In this document: positions 24,536 to 32,166 of the stretch, one piece after another | Layout of the letters: each line of letters opens with the position of its first letter | How positions within the stretch are numbered: position 1 is the first letter of the stretch | DNA from: Euzebyales bacterium | GTDB lineage: Bacteria; Actinomycetota; Nitriliruptoria; Euzebyales; Egibacteraceae | Length of the DNA stretch: 61,101 bases | NCBI GenBank assembly: GCA_013695145.1 | Contig: JACDBB010000217.1 | Location: 1 to 61,101, forward strand | Reading direction: 5' to 3' | Made by a program: the position numbers and the translations under genes | The notes under the pieces: generated by a model | The model's database searches: none | Told to the model about the DNA's origin: nothing | Seen by the model: only the letters and a program-made list of their open reading frames with translations

Positions 24536-24607
24536 GGTGAGCCCCGAAACGGTCGCCGCGACCTCTGGCTCGGCCCGCTCGATGGCCCGCTCGACGGTCC
24601 GCCTGCC

Positions 24608-24613
24608 TATACT
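24608..24613 (+). promoter_or_regulatory. -10 box TATACT of the Trk operon
   Basis: A near-consensus box ends 7 nt before the trkA ATG, so the operon transcript should begin at that ATG. Confidence 0.65.
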
Positions 24614-24620
24614 CGCGGCC

Positions 24621-25289
24621 ATGCACGTCATCATCGGCGGCTGCGGCAGGGTCGGGGCCGAGCTCGCGGACCGCCTCTCGGCCGACGAGCACGACGTCGT
24701 GATCCTCGACGCGGCCGAGGACGCGTTCGACCGCATCGGCGGCGCCTTCAACGGTGACACGATCGTCGGCGACATCACCGACAAGGACGCGCTGGTCCGC
24801 GCCGGCATCGAACGGGCCGACGGCCTGGTCGCGGTCACGGACCTCGACAACGCGAACCTCATGGCGGTGGAGATCGCCAAGGAGCTGTTCGGCGTGCCCC
24901 GGACCGTCGCCCGCCTGTTCAACCCGCAGCGCGAGGCGTCCTACCGCAAGATGGGCGTGCACTACGTCTCGGGCACCCGGCTGGTGGCCAAGTCCATCAT
25001 CAACGAGCTGCACGCGGGGACGTTCCCCCTGCACGTCGCGTTCGAGGACGAGAGCGCGGTCGAGATCGTCGAGATGCGGGTGTCGCGGGGCGGTCACGGC
25101 GTCACGATCGCCGAGCTCGAGACCGGCGGCGGTGTGCGCGTCGCGGCGTACCAGCGCGGCGTGCGGGTCCGGGTGCCACGCGCCGACGACCGCCTCCAGC
25201 AAGGCGACCTGGTCGTGGCCGCACTGCAGCGCGGCGCCTTCAAGCGCCTCCGCGAGCACGTCATGCACCCCTTCCTCGAGAACGGCTAG
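24621..25289 (+). CDS. trkA: TrkA-type K+ uptake regulatory subunit 1
   Basis: 222-residue cytosolic subunit that gates the TrkH channel. RCK-N (NAD-binding) domain: HVIIGGCGRVGAELADRL, with the acidic ligand for ribose in VVILDAAE; RCK-C domain from about 140 (AVEIVEMRVSRGG...). The first gene of a five-gene operon (trkA, trkA, small membrane protein, trkH, unknown). Leaderless start. Having two one-domain TrkA proteins in tandem is normal for actinobacteria (CeoB/CeoC) and makes a hetero-ring. Confidence 0.92.
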   Translation: MHVIIGGCGRVGAELADRLSADEHDVVILDAAEDAFDRIGGAFNGDTIVGDITDKDALVRAGIERADGLVAVTDLDNANLMAVEIAKELFGVPRTVARLFNPQREASYRKMGVHYVSGTRLVAKSIINELHAGTFPLHVAFEDESAVEIVEMRVSRGGHGVTIAELETGGGVRVAAYQRGVRVRVPRADDRLQQGDLVVAALQRGAFKRLREHVMHPFLENG

Positions 25290-25293
25290 CGAC

Positions 25294-25959
25294 GTGTACA
25301 TCGTCATCGCCGGCGGCGGGAAGGTCGGCCGCTACATCGCCGTCGACCTCCTCGCCGACGGCCACGCCGTCACGATCATCGAGAAGGTCGAGGCGCGCTG
25401 CGAGCAGCTGCTGCGCGACCACGACCTCCTCGTGATCCACGGCGACGCCTGCGACGTGCGCTACCTGGAGCAGGCCCGGCTCGAACGGGCGGACGTGTTC
25501 GTCGCCACCACCGGTGATGACGACGACAACTTCGTCGCCTGCCAGCTGGCGCGCACCTCCTTCGAGGTGCCGCGGATCATCTCGCGCGTGAACACCCCCC
25601 GCAACGAGGAGATCTTCGCCCGGCTGCGGATCGAGGCCGTGTCGACCACCGGGCTCATCTCGCGCCTGATCCGCGAGGAGGTCACCGTCGGGGATCTGAT
25701 CCACCTCTACACGCTGCGGCGGGGCAAGGCGAACCTCGTCGAGATGGACATCCCGCCCGACGGCAGCGCGAGCGGCCCGACCCTCGCCGAGATGCGGCTG
25801 CCGGATGAGTCGGTGATCGTGTGCATCTTCCGCGGCGAGGACACGGTCATCCCGCGAGGTGACACGCGGCTGCTGCCGGGCGACCAGGTGATCGCGCTCA
25901 CCACACCAGCGCTGGAGGACGAGCTCCGCAACGCGGTCCTTGAGAGCAGGTGGGCGTGA
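25294..25959 (+). CDS. trkA: TrkA-type K+ uptake regulatory subunit 2
   Basis: 221 residues, same fold as its neighbour: YIVIAGGGKVGRYIAVDLL with VTIIEKVEARCEQL for the NAD(H)/ATP site, and an RCK-C domain ending LLPGDQVIALTTPALEDEL. The GTG start is 4 nt after the first trkA stop. It differs from subunit 1 enough to be an old duplication with distinct ligands rather than a recent copy. Confidence 0.92.
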   Translation: MYIVIAGGGKVGRYIAVDLLADGHAVTIIEKVEARCEQLLRDHDLLVIHGDACDVRYLEQARLERADVFVATTGDDDDNFVACQLARTSFEVPRIISRVNTPRNEEIFARLRIEAVSTTGLISRLIREEVTVGDLIHLYTLRRGKANLVEMDIPPDGSASGPTLAEMRLPDESVIVCIFRGEDTVIPRGDTRLLPGDQVIALTTPALEDELRNAVLESRWA

Positions 25960-26156
25960 CGCCGGGAGCCGGCGGCGCGCCTGGTGAGCCGACCCGCCGT
26001 GGCGAGGCGCCGCATGACCCCAGCCCGCGGGACCGACGGATCGACCAGTCGCTGCTGCGCGGAGGACTGGCGGGCATCGGCGCCGTCGCGCTGGCGACCC
26101 TTGCCCTGGTCGTCGCCGGTGCAGCCATCGCCTGGCTCCTGTCGCTGATCTTCTAA
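25956..26156 (+). CDS. small single-helix membrane protein in the Trk operon
   Basis: 66 residues. The first 40 are polar (Gly/Pro/Arg-rich, with DPSPRDRRIDQSLLRGGL); the last 26 form one hydrophobic helix (AVALATLALVVAGAAIAWLL) ending SLIF. The GTG at 25956 overlaps the stop of the second trkA (GTGA), and trkH starts 9 nt after its stop, so it is made together with the transporter. I recognise no family. A small accessory or assembly subunit of TrkH, in the manner of KdpF for Kdp, is a guess based on place and topology. Confidence 0.65.
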   Translation: MTPGAGGAPGEPTRRGEAPHDPSPRDRRIDQSLLRGGLAGIGAVALATLALVVAGAAIAWLLSLIF

Positions 26157-26165
26157 CGGACGCTC

Positions 26166-27671
26166 ATGCTGTTCCGACCTGACGAGCGGGACTTCCGCCT
26201 CATCGGCTATTACGCCGGAAAGGTCGTCTTCGGCGTCGGGCTGGCGATGCTGGTGCCCGCGGTGCTGGCGTTCGCGATCGGCGAGCGCAATGACGGCTTC
26301 GGCTTCCTGATCGGTGCGTCCTTCGCTATCGCCGTGAGCCGCGTGAGCGAGCTGGCGCTCCACACGCGGGCCACGATGTCGGCCAGCCACGGTCTGGCGA
26401 CCGTTGCGCTGTCCTGGCTGATCGCGCCGGTGTTCGCGGCGATCCCTCTGCTGCTCTCCGGCCACTACGCCGGCTACCTGGACGCCTATTTCGAGGGCAT
26501 GAGCGGGTTCGCCACCATCGGTCTGACGCTGGCGAACGATCTCGACCACATGCCCCGCAGCGTGAACTTCTGGCGCCACATGATGCAGTTCCTCGGCGGC
26601 CAGGGCATCGTCGTCGTGGTCCTGTCCGTCTTCGCGGGCAGCGGCGGGCAGGTCGGGACCCTGTACGTCGGCGAGGGCCGCGAGGAGAAGATCCTCCCGA
26701 ACGTCGTCCGGACCGCCCGCTTCATCTGGCGGGTCGCCCTGGGCTACGCCATCATCGGCACCGGCCTGTTGTGGAGCGCGCTGCTGTTGGGCGGCTTGAA
26801 CGCGCTGCCCGCGGCCTACCACGCGGCGAACCTCTTCATGGCGGCGTTCGACACGGGCGGGTTCGCGACCCAGTCCTCCAGCGTCGCCTTCTACCGCTCG
26901 CCGCTGCTCGAGGCCGTGCTGCTGGTGATCATGGTGGCCGGAGCGTTCAGCTTCGCGCTGCACTACCAGCTGTGGCAGGGCCGGCAGTCCGAGCTGTACC
27001 GCAACATCGAGACGCGCACGATCTTCTTCTCGGTGCTGGGCCTGTTCACCGTCGCAGGCATCGGGTTGGCGCGCACCGGGACGTTCGTCGAGATGGTCCC
27101 CATGTTCCGGCACGGTCTCTTCCAGCTGATCAGCGCCCACACCACCACCGGCCTGTCGACCGTCCCCGGCCGTCTGTTCGTCACCGACTGGGGGGTGCTC
27201 GCCCCCGCGATGGTGGTGACGGCCATGGCGCTGGGCGGCATGGCGGGCTCAACGGCCGGCGGGATCAAGGCGATCCGCGTCGGGCTCATCCTGAAGGGGC
27301 TGCGCCGTGACGTGCGTCGGGTGCTCATGCCCGAGGACGCCGTCGTCGTGGAGACCTACCACTCCACCACGCGGCGGATCCTGCGTGACGACCAGGTGCG
27401 CGGCGCGGCGACGATCTTCCTGCTGTGGCTGGCGCTGTACCTGCTGGGCGGGCTGCTCGGCCTGTTCTACGGCTACGATCTCGACCTGGCGCTGTTCGAG
27501 AGCGTCGCCGCCGCCTCGTCAGGCGGCCTGTCGGTGGGACTCGTCCGCCCCGAGCTCGAGTGGCCGCTCAAGGTGGTCTACATCGCCCAGATGATCGTCG
27601 GCAGGCTCGAGTTCATCGCCGTGTTCGCGTTGGCCGGCTATGTCGTCGCGATCGTCAGGGGCCGCGTGTGA
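26166..27671 (+). CDS. trkH: TrkH/KtrB-type K+ transporter membrane subunit
   Basis: 501-residue K+ channel-like subunit with four P-loop repeats. Selectivity-filter-like segments are visible in GMSGFATIGLTLAN, AAFDTGGFATQSSSV, ISAHTTTGLSTVPG and AAASSGGLSVGLVRP. GGMAGSTAGGIKAIRVGL is the conserved gating-region helix of TrkH. It follows the regulatory subunits in the same operon and its stop overlaps the start of the next gene. Confidence 0.93.
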   Translation: MLFRPDERDFRLIGYYAGKVVFGVGLAMLVPAVLAFAIGERNDGFGFLIGASFAIAVSRVSELALHTRATMSASHGLATVALSWLIAPVFAAIPLLLSGHYAGYLDAYFEGMSGFATIGLTLANDLDHMPRSVNFWRHMMQFLGGQGIVVVVLSVFAGSGGQVGTLYVGEGREEKILPNVVRTARFIWRVALGYAIIGTGLLWSALLLGGLNALPAAYHAANLFMAAFDTGGFATQSSSVAFYRSPLLEAVLLVIMVAGAFSFALHYQLWQGRQSELYRNIETRTIFFSVLGLFTVAGIGLARTGTFVEMVPMFRHGLFQLISAHTTTGLSTVPGRLFVTDWGVLAPAMVVTAMALGGMAGSTAGGIKAIRVGLILKGLRRDVRRVLMPEDAVVVETYHSTTRRILRDDQVRGAATIFLLWLALYLLGGLLGLFYGYDLDLALFESVAAASSGGLSVGLVRPELEWPLKVVYIAQMIVGRLEFIAVFALAGYVVAIVRGRV

Positions 27672-28369
27672 GTCGCCGCCATGCGGTCTCCAGGCGCTGG
27701 GTGCTCATCGGCGCCGTTCTCGCCGTCGTGGGGCTGTTCGCCCTGGCGAGCCTGACCGACCTGCTGCGCCATCCGCTGCCCGAACCGCCCGCCCGTGACG
27801 AACCGGTCAACGACCCTCGCGTCGAGATCCAGTGCGGCGCCGAGGAGGTCCCCCGCGAGGGCCAGCAACGGGAGGAGCGGACCGAGGCCGGGGTCGTGGC
27901 GGTGACCTCCAACGCGCTGTACGACTGTCCGAACGTGTACGACGAGCAGCGAGTGCGCTACACCGGCGAGGTGGTCGGCGCGCTGATGGCACGCGACGAC
28001 GGAGCGTGGACGCAGCTGAACGACGACGTGTACGCCTTGGGGCTCGGGCCGCTGCCCGCCCACCGCGACTTCCGTGGCGGCAACGCCGGCATCGGGGTGT
28101 GGCTGCCCGCTGAGGTTGTGGCCGAGGTCGACGCCGTCGGCGGACCTCGCGCGTCAGGCGATGTGCTCGAGGTCGTCGGGACCTTCCATCGCGTCGACCC
28201 GGTCACCGCGGAGGTGGCGGTGATCCGCGTCGAGACCGGGCGGGTCGTGCAACCGGGCGCGGCGATCGAGGACCCGCCGCTGCGCGATCGCCGGCTCGTC
28301 GCGATCCTCCTGACGCTCCTCGCGCTCGCGCTGGTGGTCGTCGAGCGTGTGGCCGCCAGGCGCCGCTGA
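27668..28369 (+). CDS. unknown membrane protein linked to TrkH
   Basis: 233 residues with one helix near the N-terminus (WVLIGAVLAVVGLFALASL) and one at the C-terminus (LVAILLTLLALALVVV), and an exposed domain of about 170 residues between. That domain has VYDEQRVRYTGEVVGALMARDDGAWTQLNDDVYALG, which resembles an OB-like beta-barrel, and two cysteines (IQCGAEE, LYDCPNVYD) that could pair. No function known. GTG overlaps the trkH stop (GTGA), so it belongs to the K+ uptake operon. It ends just before a perfect palindrome. Confidence 0.7.
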   Translation: MSRRHAVSRRWVLIGAVLAVVGLFALASLTDLLRHPLPEPPARDEPVNDPRVEIQCGAEEVPREGQQREERTEAGVVAVTSNALYDCPNVYDEQRVRYTGEVVGALMARDDGAWTQLNDDVYALGLGPLPAHRDFRGGNAGIGVWLPAEVVAEVDAVGGPRASGDVLEVVGTFHRVDPVTAEVAVIRVETGRVVQPGAAIEDPPLRDRRLVAILLTLLALALVVVERVAARRR

Positions 28370-28377
28370 GAGCCGTT

Positions 28378-28419
28378 CGTTGAACGGTTGATCCGGGATC
28401 CCGGATCAACCGTTCAACG
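28378..28419. terminator. perfect 42-bp palindrome between convergent genes
   Basis: The 21-bp arms are exact inverses with no loop bases (GGGATCCC at the centre, TTGAACGG and CCGTTCAA towards the ends). It starts 9 nt after the plus-strand stop and contains the nth stop codon. As RNA it forms a long hairpin from either side, so it probably terminates both genes. It is less GC-rich than its surroundings. Confidence 0.65.
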
Positions 28420-29164
28420 GACGGCGAAGAGAGCGGTCGCCGAGCCCCTTGGCCTGGCCCGCCTTGTCGCGGCAGCCCGCCGGCAGGGAGGACGGGCACC
28501 ACTGCTCCACCACGCAGTCCAGGCAGCGCGGGCGCTGGGCGTCGCAGACCCGCCGCCCGTGGAGGATGATCGACAGGCTCGCGCTCGACCAGTCCTTCTT
28601 GGGCAGCAGTCTCATGAGGTCGCGCTCGATCTTGACCGGGTCGGAGTGAGCGGTGAAGCCGAACCGGCGGGCCAGCCGGGTCACGTGTGTGTCCACGGCG
28701 ATGCCCGCGTCGGGGTCGGCCAGGTGCGCCTCAGGCGCCGCGGCGGACAGGACCACGTTCGCGGTCTTGCGGGCCACCCCTGGCAGGCTGATGAGGTCGG
28801 TCATCGACAGCGGGACCTCGCCGCCGTGACGCTCGAGCAGCGCGGCGCACACCCCCCGGATGCTGCGCGTCTTCTGGCGGTAGAACCCGGTCTGGTAGAT
28901 GTCGGCCTGCAGCTGCTCCTCAGGCGCCGCGAGGTAGTCGGCGGGACCCGGGTACTTGGCGAACAGGCTCGCGGTGACCTCGTTCACCTTCTTGTCGGTC
29001 GACTGCGCCGACAGGATCGTGGCGACCAGCAGCTCGAACGGCGTCGTCCAGTCGAGCTCGACGACTCCGCCGTCGTAGGCGTCCGCGAGCCGCTCGACGA
29101 TCACGGGAGCGCGCTTGGTCTTGCCGCTGCGCCGATCAAGCGGCCGGGGCGTGGGGGCGGGCAC
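28406..29164 (-). CDS. nth: endonuclease III (DNA glycosylase/AP lyase)
   Basis: 252-residue base-excision repair enzyme removing oxidised pyrimidines. LLVATILSAQSTDKKVN, the helix-hairpin-helix with catalytic Lys (LPGVARKTANVV) and catalytic Asp (VDTHVTRLARR) are all present. The [4Fe-4S] cluster motif C-x6-C-x2-C-x5-C is CDAQRPRCLDCVVEQWC, followed by an extra Cys-containing tail (PSSLPAGC). Start GTG at 29164 lies 6 nt after TAGGAT, so leaderless. Confidence 0.95.
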   Translation of the reverse strand: MPAPTPRPLDRRSGKTKRAPVIVERLADAYDGGVVELDWTTPFELLVATILSAQSTDKKVNEVTASLFAKYPGPADYLAAPEEQLQADIYQTGFYRQKTRSIRGVCAALLERHGGEVPLSMTDLISLPGVARKTANVVLSAAAPEAHLADPDAGIAVDTHVTRLARRFGFTAHSDPVKIERDLMRLLPKKDWSSASLSIILHGRRVCDAQRPRCLDCVVEQWCPSSLPAGCRDKAGQAKGLGDRSLRRPLNG

Positions 29165-29170
29165 ATCGGC

Positions 29171-29176
29171 ATCCTA
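29171..29176 (-). promoter_or_regulatory. -10 box TAGGAT of nth
   Basis: Ends 6 nt before the nth GTG; leaderless layout. Confidence 0.5.
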
Positions 29177-29184
29177 GTGCCCGG

Positions 29185-30504
29185 TCAGGAAACCCCCGCC
29201 TCGCCCTCGACCGGTAGGACGACGCGCACGGTGGTGCCCTCGCCCAGCACGCTGTCGAGGGTGATCGTGCCGCCGTGGCGCTCGACCGCGTGGCGCACGA
29301 TCGACAAGCCCAGCCCCGTGCCGCCCGCCAGGCGGCTGCGCCCCTTGTCGACCCGGTAGAAGCGCTCGAAGACCCGGTCGCGTTCCGCCTCGGGGATCCC
29401 GACGCCGGTGTCGGCCACGTCGATGTGGATGCGGGTCCCGTTGCGGCGCACGGTGGCGAGCACGGCGCCGCCTGGCCGGTTGTAGCGCACCGCGTTCTCG
29501 ATGAGGTTGGTGGCGATCAGCCGCAGATCCTGTGGCAGCGAGATCGCCGGCGCCGGGTCAGAGCAGTCGCAGCGGATGGTCACGCCCCGCTGCGCCGCCA
29601 GCGGGCCGAGCCGGTCGGCTTGGACCCTGACCACCTCGGCCACGTCCACGCGGTGCCGTCCCTCGTGCTCGCCGCGCTCCTCAAGGCGGGCGAGATCCAG
29701 CAGGTCGCGCACCAGCTGCCCCAGCCGCTCCGCCTCCAGCTGCACCCGGCTGACCATGGTGCGCGCCCGGTCCGGGTCCCGGTCGAACGCGTGCCGCAAC
29801 GAGTCCGACAGCGCCAGCATGCCCGCGACCGGGGTCTTGAGCTCGTGCGAGGCGTTGGTCACGAAGTCGCGGCGGATCTGGTGCACCCGCCGGACCTCCG
29901 TCAGGTCCGTGACGACCATCGCGACCTCGCCGGCGGCGGTCACCGACGCCCGGCCCACGAGCTCCCGGTCATCCCGCTCGACCTCCACCTCGACGGTGCT
30001 GCCGGTCTCGCGCGCCTCCGTCACCGCGTCGGCCAGCCCCTCGGTGCCCAGCACCTGCAGCGGCGTGCGGTCAGCGCTGCGACTCACCCCGAACAGCGTC
30101 CTCGCGACCGGGTTGGCGTACGCGAGGCGGTCCACGGAGAACAGCAGCACAGCCGTCGGCAGATCATCGAGCAGCCGCTCGATGCGGACCCGCTCGTCCT
30201 GGAGCTCGGCGAAGCGGCGCTCCAACGAGGAACCCACCTGGTTGAGCCCCGACAGCAGGCGCTGCCACTCGCGGCTGCCCACGACCTCGATCGGGATCGC
30301 GGTGTCCCCCCCGGCGATGCGCTGGACGCGGTCGGCGACGGTGCCGGCACGGCGTTCCGCCACGGCGGCCAGGGCGGCCTCCACGGCGAGGGCGACCAAT
30401 CCGGCGAGGATCGCCACCAGCGCTGGGCGCTGGCCGTAGACGGCGCCGACCAGGGCCGCGCCGGCTACCAGCGCGGGTACGGCGAGCAGGGAGCGGCGCA
30501 GCAC
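29185..30504 (-). CDS. phosphate-type sensor histidine kinase (SenX3/PhoR-like)
   Basis: 439 residues. Two N-terminal helices (about 5-50), a linker, a PAS-like domain (about 100-200), the phospho-accepting His220 in FVTNASHELKTPV, and an ATPase domain with NLIENAVRYNRP, DVADTGVGIPE and GGTGLGLSIV. Together with the response regulator upstream it forms a two-component pair of the SenX3-RegX3 kind that senses phosphate through PstSCAB and PhoU. It starts 60 nt after the regulator stop and has its own TAGGAT box 6 nt before a GTG, so it can be transcribed separately and leaderless. Confidence 0.9.
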   Translation of the reverse strand: MLRRSLLAVPALVAGAALVGAVYGQRPALVAILAGLVALAVEAALAAVAERRAGTVADRVQRIAGGDTAIPIEVVGSREWQRLLSGLNQVGSSLERRFAELQDERVRIERLLDDLPTAVLLFSVDRLAYANPVARTLFGVSRSADRTPLQVLGTEGLADAVTEARETGSTVEVEVERDDRELVGRASVTAAGEVAMVVTDLTEVRRVHQIRRDFVTNASHELKTPVAGMLALSDSLRHAFDRDPDRARTMVSRVQLEAERLGQLVRDLLDLARLEERGEHEGRHRVDVAEVVRVQADRLGPLAAQRGVTIRCDCSDPAPAISLPQDLRLIATNLIENAVRYNRPGGAVLATVRRNGTRIHIDVADTGVGIPEAERDRVFERFYRVDKGRSRLAGGTGLGLSIVRHAVERHGGTITLDSVLGEGTTVRVVLPVEGEAGVS

Positions 30505-30510
30505 GGGAGA

Positions 30511-30516
30511 ATCCTA
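30511..30516 (-). promoter_or_regulatory. -10 box TAGGAT of the histidine kinase
   Basis: Ends 6 nt before the GTG start. Confidence 0.5.
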
Positions 30517-30563
30517 GTGCTCCTCGCGGCGGCGTCCGCTCGTCCGGTGCGCCGCGACACCGG

Positions 30564-31250
30564 TCAGCTGTCGGTGAACTTGTACCCGACGCCGCGGACC
30601 GTGACGATCAGCTCCGGCTCGTGCGCGGCTTGCTCGATCCGCCCGCGGAGCCGTTTGATGTGCACGTCGAGGGTCTTGGTGTCCCCGACGTAGTCGGCGC
30701 CCCAGATGCGGTCGATGATGAGATCGCGGGTCAGCACCCGCCCCGCGTTGCGGATCAGCAGCTCCAGCAGCGCGAACTCCTTCGGCGGCAGATCCACACG
30801 CTCGCCGCGAACAGCCACCTCGTAGCGCTCCGGGTCGATGCGCACGCCACGGACCTCCAGGGGAGCACCCAGCTCCGGCAGGTCCCAGTCGCCACCGCGG
30901 CGCAGGACGGCGCGCACACGGGCGGTCAGCTCGCGCATGGAGAACGGCTTGGTGACGTAGTCGTCGGCGCCGAGCTCGAGACCGACCACCTTGTCGATCT
31001 CGGAGTCCTTGGCGGTGAGCATGATGATCGGCACCGCGCTGGAGGCGCGGATCCGCTTGCACACCTCGGTGCCGGACAGTCCCGGCAGCATCACGTCGAG
31101 CAGGACGATGTCGGGGCGCTCGCGCTCCAACAGCGTGAGGGAGGTCTCACCGTCCGTCGAGGCGATGACCTCGAAGCCCTCGGCCTGCAGGCCGTACTCG
31201 AGAGCGTCGACCAGGGAGGGCTCGTCCTCGACGACCAGGATCTTCGGCAT
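30564..31250 (-). CDS. regX3: phosphate-type response regulator (RegX3/PhoB-like)
   Basis: 228-residue OmpR/PhoB-class regulator. Receiver: acidic pocket E8-D9, phosphorylated Asp52 (IVLLDVMLPG), Thr in IMLTAKD, Lys in YVTKPFS. Winged-helix DNA-binding domain from about 130 (LPPKEFALLELLIRNAGRVLTRD...DVHIKRLRGRIE, GVGYKF). It would bind the 11-bp direct repeats found at 31314, 39595 and 44467. ATG at 31250 lies 9 nt after TACACT. Divergent from phoU. Confidence 0.92.
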   Translation of the reverse strand: MPKILVVEDEPSLVDALEYGLQAEGFEVIASTDGETSLTLLERERPDIVLLDVMLPGLSGTEVCKRIRASSAVPIIMLTAKDSEIDKVVGLELGADDYVTKPFSMRELTARVRAVLRRGGDWDLPELGAPLEVRGVRIDPERYEVAVRGERVDLPPKEFALLELLIRNAGRVLTRDLIIDRIWGADYVGDTKTLDVHIKRLRGRIEQAAHEPELIVTVRGVGYKFTDS

Positions 31251-31259
31251 GTGGGCGGG

Positions 31260-31265
31260 AGTGTA
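31260..31265 (-). promoter_or_regulatory. -10 box TACACT of the response regulator
   Basis: Ends 9 nt before the ATG; no Shine-Dalgarno, so a leaderless or nearly leaderless mRNA. Confidence 0.5.
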
Positions 31266-31313
31266 GGGACGGTCGCGCCGGTCGAGACGCTGCGCTGCCG
31301 GTTGCGCGTCGGG

Positions 31314-31357
31314 TTTCATCAGCCGTTCACCGACCTTTCCTCCGGCGTTCAGCCGGA
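31314..31357 (+). promoter_or_regulatory. PHO-box-like site, four 11-bp units
   Basis: Four contiguous 11-mers keep TTCA or TTCC in phase: TTTCATCAGCC, GTTCACCGACC, TTTCCTCCGGC and GTTCAGCCGGA. This matches the GTTCACC direct-repeat PHO box of PhoP/RegX3 regulators. It sits in the divergent region between regX3 and phoU and suggests autoregulation. Confidence 0.65.
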
Positions 31358-31430
31358 CTCGGCGAGTGTCGCGCGTCGAGGACCCCGTCGCGACCCGCGC
31401 CGCCTGCGGGCCGGCCCCGTAGGCCGCCCG

Positions 31431-31436
31431 TAGGAT
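31431..31436 (+). promoter_or_regulatory. -10 box TAGGAT of the first phoU
   Basis: Gives a 5' UTR of about 25 nt with GAGGTGAGG before the ATG. Confidence 0.45.
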
Positions 31437-31466
31437 TGGCCTCCCCAACGAGGTGAGGCCAGGAGC

Positions 31467-32141
31467 ATGGCAGAGCTGCGCAGGCAGTACCGCGATCAGC
31501 TGGCCGCGCTCGAGGACCGTGTCCTGGTCATGGGGAACCAGGCGCAGCGGATGCTCGACGAGGCCATGCGAGCGCTCGCCGACCGGGACCGTGATGCCGC
31601 CCATGCGGTGCTCCGCGCCGACGAGCGGATCGATGCGCAGTACCGGGCGGTGCAGGACGGCGTGTTCACCGCGCTGGCGCTCCAGGGGCCGGTGGCCACG
31701 GAGCTCCGCCTGGTGGCCGCGCTGATCCACTGCGACCTGCACCTGAAGCGCATCGGCGATCTGTGCGTCAACATCGCGCATGCCGCCCTGCACGACGCCG
31801 AGCAGGAGACCGACCCGGAGATGGTCGCCCAGCTGCGGGACATGGGCATCCACGCGGGAAGGGCGATCGGCAAGACGCTGGAGGCGTTCACCCGCCGGGA
31901 CGCGTCACTGGCGCGGACGCTGCCGGACCTCGACGACCCGATCGACCAGCTCAACCGCGCGATCTTCCGCAGGGCCGTCACGTGGGCCGCCGGCGACGAG
32001 ACCCGTCTGGACTGGGTGCTGCGCATGGTGCTGGTCGCACGCTATCTGGAGCGCATCGGCGACCACGCCGTCGAGATCGCCGATCAGACGCTGTTCGTCG
32101 TCACCGGCGACTCGCGCGGCCTCGACTCGCCGCCCGCGTAG
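31467..32141 (+). CDS. phoU: PhoU phosphate signalling protein 1
   Basis: 224 residues, two three-helix PhoU repeats. Each repeat ends in the metal-cluster motif: HCDLHLKRIGDLCVNIAHAA in the first and VARYLERIGDHAVEIADQTLFVVTG in the second. PhoU links the Pst transporter to the histidine kinase and represses the response when phosphate is plentiful. It is divergent from regX3 and shares its PHO-box region, and is separate from the pst operon 3 kb away. Confidence 0.93.
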   Translation: MAELRRQYRDQLAALEDRVLVMGNQAQRMLDEAMRALADRDRDAAHAVLRADERIDAQYRAVQDGVFTALALQGPVATELRLVAALIHCDLHLKRIGDLCVNIAHAALHDAEQETDPEMVAQLRDMGIHAGRAIGKTLEAFTRRDASLARTLPDLDDPIDQLNRAIFRRAVTWAAGDETRLDWVLRMVLVARYLERIGDHAVEIADQTLFVVTGDSRGLDSPPA

Positions 32142-32166
32142 ACGGACCGGGCCGACCCCCTCCGCG

